NCBI GenBank assembly: GCA_026392045.1 | Contig: JAPLCU010000126.1 | Location: 1-46,705 of the forward strand | DNA from: Armatimonadota bacterium | GTDB taxonomy: Bacteria; Armatimonadota; UBA5829 | Direction of reading: 5' to 3' | DNA: 46,705 nt | Part shown: positions 41,110 through 46,705 of the stretch, piece after piece | Position numbering within the stretch: position 1 is the first letter of the stretch | Layout: each line of letters starts with the position of its first letter | Notes under the pieces: generated by a model | Databases searched by the model: none | What the model saw: the letters and a program-made list of their open reading frames with translations, nothing else | What the model was told of the DNA's origin: nothing | Made by a program: the position numbers and the translations under genes

Positions 41110-41342
41110 AGTCTCACCCAATACTTATCCGTAAGAGCTAGCTCTCGGTGAGTGACGGGAGGGCGACATAATCATCGTTTCTGAACTCTTACATTGACAA
41201 AAAAATGGCGCGTTTCCTAATGAGATGCCACTATATGAGCGCTAAAAGCGCCGAATCGGGGCGGCAGGTAACAATCTCATAGACCTGCGCTTTGATGGAG
41301 GATAACGCGCCAATAGTAATTTATCATAAATCATTTGCTGCG

Positions 41343-41459
41343 TCAAGAGTAACAGCTCACTCTTGATGAATACAATGTGAGCATGCTGAGCTCCGTCGAA
41401 GTATGCGGCTGCGAAGAAACATGTAACTAAACTTGACCGCGCCCTTCGACGGAGCTCAG
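41343..41459. repeat. hairpins in the intergenic region before the ECF sigma gene, including a 16-bp inverted repeat
   Basis: TCAAGAGT and ACTCTTGA form an 8-bp stem at 41343-41366. CTGAGCTCCGTCGAAG (41386-41401) is a perfect inverted copy of CTTCGACGGAGCTCAG (41444-41459), 42 nt apart. The second arm runs into the SD of the sigma gene. The rest of the gap (41110-41342) holds only smaller inverted repeats (GCGCTAAAAGCGC; CAGGT...ACCTG) and no gene. Confidence 0.75.
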
Positions 41460-41468
41460 GATGCTGGT

Positions 41469-42029
41469 TTGTACGTGTATTCTCACGAAGAGCTGGCGCA
41501 GTCCGGAAGTTTGGAGGCGTTTGATGAGCTCATGTCTATACACCAGGCGCGCATATTTGCGCTTGTATACAGGATGTTGGGGAATTCTGAGGACGCAGCG
41601 GACGTTGCGCAGGAGACGTTTGTTCGCGCCTGGAAATCGCTCAACAAGTTTAGAAAAGATGCCGAATTCAAAACTTGGCTGCATAGAATCGCTATGAATA
41701 TATGCCTTTCGATGAAAAAAAGGCAAAAGCTAATTTCTTACGAACCGCTATATGAAGACAGCATTCAGTGCAGTTCAGAAAGTTTGGAAGCTGGCGGAAT
41801 AGCAACAATGCAATCAGCGGAGACCGCGCTATACGTGCGAAAAGTGATGGCTGCGATGCCTGCCCATCACAAAGCGCTGCTGGTGCTCAGAGAAGTTGAA
41901 GGCCGTTGTTTCGAGGAAGTGGCCCGTATTCTTGGCTGCAGCGAACAAAGCGCCCGCACCCGGGCGAGTAGAGCCAGGAAATTACTTCGAGAGAGGTTGC
42001 AGCCCTACCTCGAGGAGGATTTATCATGA
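41469..42029 (+). CDS. ECF-type RNA polymerase sigma factor
   Basis: About 186 residues. Region 2 is seen in FDELMSIHQARIFALVYRML, then DAADVAQETFVRAWKSLNKF and FKTWLHRIAMNICLSMKKRQ. Region 4 is LREVEGRCFEEVARILGCSE and QSARTRASRARKLLRERL. It redirects RNA polymerase to envelope or stress genes. I place the start at the TTG at 41469 with AGGA seven bases upstream. A TTG at 41433 would add residues encoded by the inverted repeat. The stop overlaps the anti-sigma start (ATGA), so the two proteins are made together. Confidence 0.93.
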   Translation: MYVYSHEELAQSGSLEAFDELMSIHQARIFALVYRMLGNSEDAADVAQETFVRAWKSLNKFRKDAEFKTWLHRIAMNICLSMKKRQKLISYEPLYEDSIQCSSESLEAGGIATMQSAETALYVRKVMAAMPAHHKALLVLREVEGRCFEEVARILGCSEQSARTRASRARKLLRERLQPYLEEDLS

Positions 42030-43153
42030 GTATTATATGTCAATCATTCGAGGAAACAATCTGGGAACATGCGCGCACGGGAGCCAGGCTTTCCGCGCAA
42101 GCGCAAGCCCATATTGAGCGCTGCGAGAATTGCGCGCAGGCGCTCAGAGAGGCAAAACGGATAATGAATGCGGTTCTCAGCGCAGACTGCGTGCCTTATG
42201 CGCCGGACTGCAGACAAGCGGTTATGGCGCGTATCGCGCCGCCTGCAAGAAGACCGCGATTTGCATGGGCCTATGCTGGCGCAGGTCTCGTGTTCGCCGG
42301 GATTTCTGCACTTGCTATCGTAAATATGTTTACTCTCACTGCGCCAACCAAGCCAATAGCTAAGGCCACCGCTCCTCAATTGGCGGCTAAGCCTGCAATT
42401 GAACAACCGAGCGATAATCTTACTAGAGAAGTCGTAAAGCCGTACGCCCCGACATTCAAGATTAAGAATAGCAAGTCTTTCAGAATACCGGTTGTGCACA
42501 ACATGCCGAAACGCACTAATGATGCGCCATATATGGTGGCAAAATCGTCTGTTTCTCCGAGCGCATTAACGGTCGAAGTTAGGACGTCAGATTATAGCGT
42601 TGCGGCTCCCGGTACCGCAGGACACACAATGCATTTCAGCACAGGCGCAGGCACATCGCGTTCGGCTTCTGTGAGCAGCTTGCCAAGCGCCTCCATCGCC
42701 GTTGCGAAGGGTGATTATAATTTTAATGAAGCGGATGGATTCACCGCTATCAAAGATAAGGCAATAGGCGCTGATTACGCCGTCATAGATAGGACGGCAG
42801 ATTCCATGGTGGCATCTGGGGGGGCGGCTGAAGGCGCACTTGATCTGAAATCGAGTCTCCATTATGCCGCACCCGCGAAACCTATTGTCGGAAGGATCAG
42901 ATCGAGAGCGGACATCACCACAGAGCGACCCGTGGCGATTGCTGTGGTGCATTGGTCAACTCCTGTAGAAGAAGACCCAGGCAATTCCTACAGCTACAAT
43001 TATACTGATAAAGACACGGAAACCGGCGAGGTGACCAATTGTTCGGTCAAGCGAACCGGCGATACGGTGGAAATCCGGCTCGAATCTGAACCTGAGCTAA
43101 AAGATCCATCAAAAAGAGGTAGTATATATTATGAGAAATCTACAGAAGTTTAG
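42026..43153 (+). CDS. membrane anti-sigma factor with N-terminal zinc finger
   Basis: 375 residues. The N-terminus has the ZAS-type zinc-binding motif HIERCENC (His29, Cys33, Cys36), which holds the ECF sigma factor. One membrane helix follows near 78-103 (WAYAGAGLVFAGISALAIVN). The outer part of about 270 residues is rich in Ala, Ser and Pro and shows no known domain. It probably senses the envelope signal. GAGGAGG seven bases before the ATG is a strong SD. Its 3' end overlaps the next gene by 23 bases, which ties the exported protein genes to the regulator. Confidence 0.88.
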   Translation: MSIICQSFEETIWEHARTGARLSAQAQAHIERCENCAQALREAKRIMNAVLSADCVPYAPDCRQAVMARIAPPARRPRFAWAYAGAGLVFAGISALAIVNMFTLTAPTKPIAKATAPQLAAKPAIEQPSDNLTREVVKPYAPTFKIKNSKSFRIPVVHNMPKRTNDAPYMVAKSSVSPSALTVEVRTSDYSVAAPGTAGHTMHFSTGAGTSRSASVSSLPSASIAVAKGDYNFNEADGFTAIKDKAIGADYAVIDRTADSMVASGGAAEGALDLKSSLHYAAPAKPIVGRIRSRADITTERPVAIAVVHWSTPVEEDPGNSYSYNYTDKDTETGEVTNCSVKRTGDTVEIRLESEPELKDPSKRGSIYYEKSTEV

Positions 43154-44492
43154 CCCGTTGGCGTTCTTGATTGCGTTATTGGCGCTCTGCGCTGGGCAGT
43201 TGGTATTGGCAGCAGAGATTGTTGATGAATCTGCGGCCATTGTCGGGAGTCTCCAGGCGATAGTTCCGGCTGGCAAGATCGAAAAATCCATGCCGCTGGC
43301 CGAGGAACTGGCTGTGCTTTTGGGCGGCAAGGTTAAATGGTCTATGGAGCCAGCAACTCTCGGGCTAATGGTCGGGCCGATGGATATCCCAAGCTCTACT
43401 TTGGAAAATGTTCTGAGAAGAATCTTGAACGCCGCAAGCACAGATTACCGGGTTTCCGGCGATGTTATAGTTGTATTTAAGCTGCCGAATGCCGACAGTA
43501 ATAAACTCAGCAGCATCAATGCGCCAGCGCCTTCAAAATTGGCCAACGCGCAATTCAGAGAAATAATGGATAAACCACTCTATCTTGAGTTTGTGCAGAT
43601 GCCTTTGAATGCGGCCCTGGAGGCGATGCTGCGAGGAACCGGGCTGAACTACATCGTAAGCCCGGAGATTTCCGCCGTGAAGGTGAATGCCACCCTCAAG
43701 AACATATCTCTGGAAAGGGCGCTGCGAGAGGTGATTAACGCGGTTGGTGTTGATTATCGGATTTCTAACAATACCGTGCGCGTCACACCTACCCAGACGC
43801 AATCACAGGGATTTAACAACCAAATGCGACAGCCTGCGCCAAATAACAGTAATCGGGGCAACAATTCAAACCCTTCTGGCTCGAATAACCAAAAGCTCGA
43901 AAGCAAGAGCATAGGACTTAAGAATGTTACCGCTGCCGATGTTGCATCGGTTATTTCCCAGCAGGGGATGCAGGTCTCATCAACGAACTCAAAAAACATA
44001 GTGATTACCGGCCCGGAAGACCAGGTCAAACAAGCTATGAACCTCATCGGGGCGCTGGACAAAGACCAAAACCAGCCCGGGCCGATAAGCATAACTATCG
44101 CTGTTAATCTTGAACGCGGCAAGCTAGAGAAAAATTCCAAGCCGCAAGTTTTGCACTCCTTCACGATCAGCGCTTTCGATGGGCAACCGGCTATGATAGG
44201 AATCAACACAACAATATCATCTGATTTTATTCATGTAAATGTAACCCCGATGCTCACTGCAGATGGACGAATCAATTTGACAGGGATCATCAAACTGAGT
44301 TGGAGATTCAGGGACCCAAAACGGGGCGAGATCAACTATATCAGCCCGGAAACTCCATTTGCGGCATTGTTAGAGCCCAGCAGAGAACAAAGTGTGGCTG
44401 AAATGAAGGTAGGCGCGTTAACTGACGCGGCGTTGGATATTACGGCAACCGCGACGATTGTAAAGGGGCGAGGTAGCGCGAGGCCGAGATGA
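43131..44492 (+). CDS. exported secretin N-domain-like protein
   Basis: 453 residues with a signal peptide (LAFLIALLALCAGQLVLA). Two STN/secretin-N-like modules follow: about 85-115 (STLENVLRRILNAASTDYRV) and 140-215 (MPLNAALEAMLRGTGLNYIV ... ISLERALREVINAVGVDYRI). A third, NolW-like module lies at about 260-310 (SIGLKNVTAADVASVISQQG ... IVITGPEDQVKQAMNLIGAL). An Asn/Ser/Gln-rich linker separates them. The C-terminal 140 residues (VHVNVTP-like FIHVNVTPMLTADGRINL) recall only part of a secretin pore domain. The protein is therefore related to secretins but probably lacks a full outer-membrane channel. Confidence 0.7.
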   Translation: MRNLQKFSPLAFLIALLALCAGQLVLAAEIVDESAAIVGSLQAIVPAGKIEKSMPLAEELAVLLGGKVKWSMEPATLGLMVGPMDIPSSTLENVLRRILNAASTDYRVSGDVIVVFKLPNADSNKLSSINAPAPSKLANAQFREIMDKPLYLEFVQMPLNAALEAMLRGTGLNYIVSPEISAVKVNATLKNISLERALREVINAVGVDYRISNNTVRVTPTQTQSQGFNNQMRQPAPNNSNRGNNSNPSGSNNQKLESKSIGLKNVTAADVASVISQQGMQVSSTNSKNIVITGPEDQVKQAMNLIGALDKDQNQPGPISITIAVNLERGKLEKNSKPQVLHSFTISAFDGQPAMIGINTTISSDFIHVNVTPMLTADGRINLTGIIKLSWRFRDPKRGEINYISPETPFAALLEPSREQSVAEMKVGALTDAALDITATATIVKGRGSARPR

Positions 44493-44584
44493 TTTTGACC
44501 TCTTAGCGGATGCTGTTTCGGTACAAGGGATTTTCGAAACCGCAAATACTACATTTCTCATAACAAACTGGAGGGGGTCGAGTT

Positions 44585-46558
44585 TTGAAATTAGTCTCGT
44601 TTCTATTTGGAACAACCGTATTTGCAGTAATGTTATGTTCAATCGCAGGCGCTGAGAAGATAACAGCAGACCCCAACGCCACTCCAAAGGTCGAAATTCC
44701 CAGTGCAGAACCTCTTTGGAAGACAGACAAGAGGCTAGACCAGAAGATAGAATACGACGCAGGCGGCACGCGGCTCTATAAAGTGATCCGCGAACTCGCC
44801 GAAAAGAGCGGGCTCACCATATCCTGCGGCAGCGGAAGCGATGACTGGCGCGTCAGAGACATACCAGTGACTGTGGCCTCTCGAGGTCTGAAACTGAGTG
44901 ATCTGTTGGGTTATATTAACTTCGCCACTCACACTAAACTCACTGCTAAGAAGAATACGAAAGATGAAATAGTATACGCTGTGGTAGACAACGGAACTGC
45001 AACAGCGATAGCTGACAACAAGCGCGCAGTCGCTGATTACTACAAGAAACATGTCACTTGGTCGGTTGAAACAGCAAAGCGGCTCAAGGATATACAGCCA
45101 TCGCAGGTCAAAAACCCGATGCCTTGGCCGCTTCCGGACCTTCCGTCGCAGATGGATTATACCTTCAAAGCTTCCAGACTAATGGAGTTCATCGACAAGC
45201 CAATGCTCGACTCTATCATTTCCGGCACACCGGTTATACTTACCGCGAGCACCGCGCCCGCCACTCTGCAGCCCGCGCTCATTGACTTTCTGAACTCGGT
45301 CGAAGCTTATAAATTCGCCGAATACAGCAAAACACAGGTAGATAATAGAAAATGGGCTGCTGAGAGCGGCCAAAATTACCCTTATGACGATATAGCTCCA
45401 GCCACACAGGACCAGATACGTAATTCTGCCGTAAGGCTTGCTGTGCGTGGCAATGGCATTGAGATACACAGCTGTGTGATGGTCAACAACCCAAAAGAAG
45501 CGTTTCCTACACGTGAAGCAATAACCTCAACTGATTTCATGGCTCAACTTGCCGTTACCAGCAAGGCCTTGTCGGATCTTCCCGCAGAACCTAAAGACTT
45601 CCCCCAGATGCCTGAGGTCAAGCCGGCGACAATTGGCCTCACCAATAATAGCTATTGGCCTGAGCTGGCCAAGACCTATAAGCTAAAACTGGACGATAAA
45701 AAGCCGCTGAGTTACTGCGACATTGCCATAGCTTATTCAAAGGCTGCCGACCTCAGTATGGTGTTTATAGATGATTTGTCGCATCAGGGAGAAGAGACCC
45801 AGCCGCCGCCTGCGGATAAAGAGATAGATTGCAGTGAGGCGATGTGCCCAATTATAGGGAACATCGCGTGGGATAAAGAAAACCGGTGCATAGTCAGTAT
45901 TCCATGGTTAGGGCGCCTAAGCACGATACCCGAGCGCATTTTCAACAACATAACAAACAAGGCGAACAGCAGCGGAGCAGACTGGCAGGATATAGCCGAG
46001 CTGGCAGATTACCCGGATATGATAGAGCGATCCTGCTTCTCTCAGAAAATTATGCCAGCCTTGCCTGTCTTTGATTTTCAGGTACCACGTAACAAACCCC
46101 TTTGGCAGATATACAATTCTTTACCTTCTGACCGCAAGACAATGGTAGCCAGCGAGACAGGGCTGAAGTTGGATGCGAAAGAAACTGAGCGAGTGGTAGA
46201 TTTCTTTGAAAACAACCTCAAGAATGGATCGGAATCTAACTTCATCTCTGCGGTCAGCGCCAAATGGTGGGATGAATTCCTCATCCCGGAAGTCACCGCG
46301 ACTCTGGTCATGCGCGTGGACCGTTCTGACAAGTCGGAAAATAAGTCATTTGGCCCATCCAACACCGCTACCGCCGACATACCCGGCATCCCACATGGCT
46401 TCCTGAACAAACACTGGAGCCGAATGAGCATTGAGGGGATCAAAGACGGCAAAAAAATAAAGATAGACTTCCAATCCCAATACGACTTTCCCTACTTCTC
46501 CGCCGCCAGGCAAAAGGAGTTGGAAGAAGCCATTGCGAAGCAATCCGAAGAAAAATGA
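44585..46558 (+). CDS. large exported protein of unknown function with secretin-N-like start
   Basis: 657 residues. It has a signal peptide (VSFLFGTTVFAVMLCSIAGA). A short domain at about 52-125 (GGTRLYKVIRELAEKSGLTI ... LKLSDLLGYINFATHTKL) resembles the STN/secretin-N fold of the previous gene. The remaining 530 residues match no family I know. They are rich in charged residues, Pro and Trp, without further membrane helices. The start is a TTG at 44585, fixed by GGAGGGGG about seven bases upstream. It is 92 bases downstream of the secretin-like gene in the same direction, so it probably belongs to the sigma/anti-sigma operon. Confidence 0.7.
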   Translation: MKLVSFLFGTTVFAVMLCSIAGAEKITADPNATPKVEIPSAEPLWKTDKRLDQKIEYDAGGTRLYKVIRELAEKSGLTISCGSGSDDWRVRDIPVTVASRGLKLSDLLGYINFATHTKLTAKKNTKDEIVYAVVDNGTATAIADNKRAVADYYKKHVTWSVETAKRLKDIQPSQVKNPMPWPLPDLPSQMDYTFKASRLMEFIDKPMLDSIISGTPVILTASTAPATLQPALIDFLNSVEAYKFAEYSKTQVDNRKWAAESGQNYPYDDIAPATQDQIRNSAVRLAVRGNGIEIHSCVMVNNPKEAFPTREAITSTDFMAQLAVTSKALSDLPAEPKDFPQMPEVKPATIGLTNNSYWPELAKTYKLKLDDKKPLSYCDIAIAYSKAADLSMVFIDDLSHQGEETQPPPADKEIDCSEAMCPIIGNIAWDKENRCIVSIPWLGRLSTIPERIFNNITNKANSSGADWQDIAELADYPDMIERSCFSQKIMPALPVFDFQVPRNKPLWQIYNSLPSDRKTMVASETGLKLDAKETERVVDFFENNLKNGSESNFISAVSAKWWDEFLIPEVTATLVMRVDRSDKSENKSFGPSNTATADIPGIPHGFLNKHWSRMSIEGIKDGKKIKIDFQSQYDFPYFSAARQKELEEAIAKQSEEK

Positions 46559-46567
46559 GTCTTACGG

Positions 46568-46591
46568 TTTCGGGAAAAGGGTTTCCCGAAA
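46568..46591. repeat. TTTCGGGAAA/TTTCCCGAAA palindrome
   Basis: A perfect 10-bp stem with loop AGGG just downstream of the large exported protein gene. It is the same element as at 6489-6512. Confidence 0.75.
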
Positions 46592-46631
46592 GAACTAAAA
46601 CAACTAATATCCAAATGGAGGTTATAACATC

Positions 46632-46705
46632 ATGAGAAACATAATATTCGTATTTCTAGTAATGTTAGCTTGCTTGGCGGCTGTATCCAGCGCTTTTGCC
46701 GCTGC
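46632..46705 (+). CDS. start of an exported protein, cut by the window end
   Basis: 24 codons of an open frame: MRNIIFVFLVMLACLAAVSS then AFAA, a complete-looking signal peptide. GGAGG lies ten bases before the ATG. It is co-directional with the preceding exported protein genes and probably belongs to the same operon. The mature protein lies outside the window. Confidence 0.7.
   Translation, partial: MRNIIFVFLVMLACLAAVSSAFAA

Noticed and set aside
41191-41222. TTGACA box in the region between the GH26 and sigma genes as a plus-strand promoter
   Set aside because: The -35 hexamer is perfect, but no acceptable -10 hexamer is found 16-18 nt downstream.
41260-41300. CAGGT...ACCTG hairpin as a possible c-di-GMP riboswitch
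   Set aside because: The conserved core sequences of known c-di-GMP riboswitch classes are not present, only a short stem.
1-46705. Insertion sequence or transposase driving the repeats
   Set aside because: No transposase, REP-associated tyrosine transposase or reverse transcriptase gene was recognised in the window; any mobilising enzyme must lie elsewhere.

Overview
The window is mostly one very long minus-strand flagellar gene cluster, running from mreB (about 35.3 kb) down to a DUF2802-like gene (about 5.7 kb). The organism looks like a motile bacterium of intermediate GC content from a deep-branching or poorly cultured phylum. My best guess is Armatimonadota or a neighbour, because planctomycete/Armatimonadota-style pseudopilins, GH106-like and GH26 glycosidases and dense palindromic repeats occur together. 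This assignment is inference, since no rRNA or other phylogenetic marker is present.

Layout. 1-5.6 kb (+): a PHP-domain protein, a GH106-like glycosidase and a secreted protein of unknown function, closed by a strong bidirectional terminator. 35.3-5.65 kb (-): mreB-mreC-mreD, then flgB-flgC-fliE-fliF-fliG-fliH-fliI-fliJ-lytic transglycosylase-fliK-flgD-TIGR02530-like-flgE-flbD-motA-motB-fliL-fliN-fliO-fliP-fliQ-fliR-flhB-flhA-flhF-flhG-(2-TM protein)-fliA-(small charged protein)-(DUF2802-like). The genes are tightly coupled, with TAATG or ATGA overlaps and several TTG starts placed by good Shine-Dalgarno (SD) sequences. This covers the MS ring, export gate and ATPase complex, the hook and its length control, stators, placement GTPase/ATPase and sigma-28. 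Not seen in the window: fliM, flagellin, filament cap and junction genes, flgF/flgG and chemotaxis genes. 35.5-41.1 kb: a zinc-ribbon/TPR protein (-), a pseudopilin (+), a GAF-PAS histidine kinase (-) and a secreted GH26 mannanase-like enzyme with a CBM35-like domain (-). 41.4-46.7 kb (+): an ECF sigma factor, a zinc-finger anti-sigma factor, a secretin-N-like exported protein, a large exported protein of unknown function, and the start of another exported protein.

The most unusual feature is the number and variety of short palindromic and tandem repeats. They sit between genes of the flagellar operon and also inside coding sequences. At least three element families are translated in frame within FliK, FliI and FlhF, much like Rickettsia palindromic elements. 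A five-copy array separates fliP from fliQ and is flanked by an exact 19-bp direct repeat carrying a second copy of the fliQ ribosome-binding site. The hook proteins are also internally amplified: FlgE has four tandem copies of a middle domain and FlgD has three copies of a C-terminal module. No transposase, CRISPR array or RNA gene was recognised.
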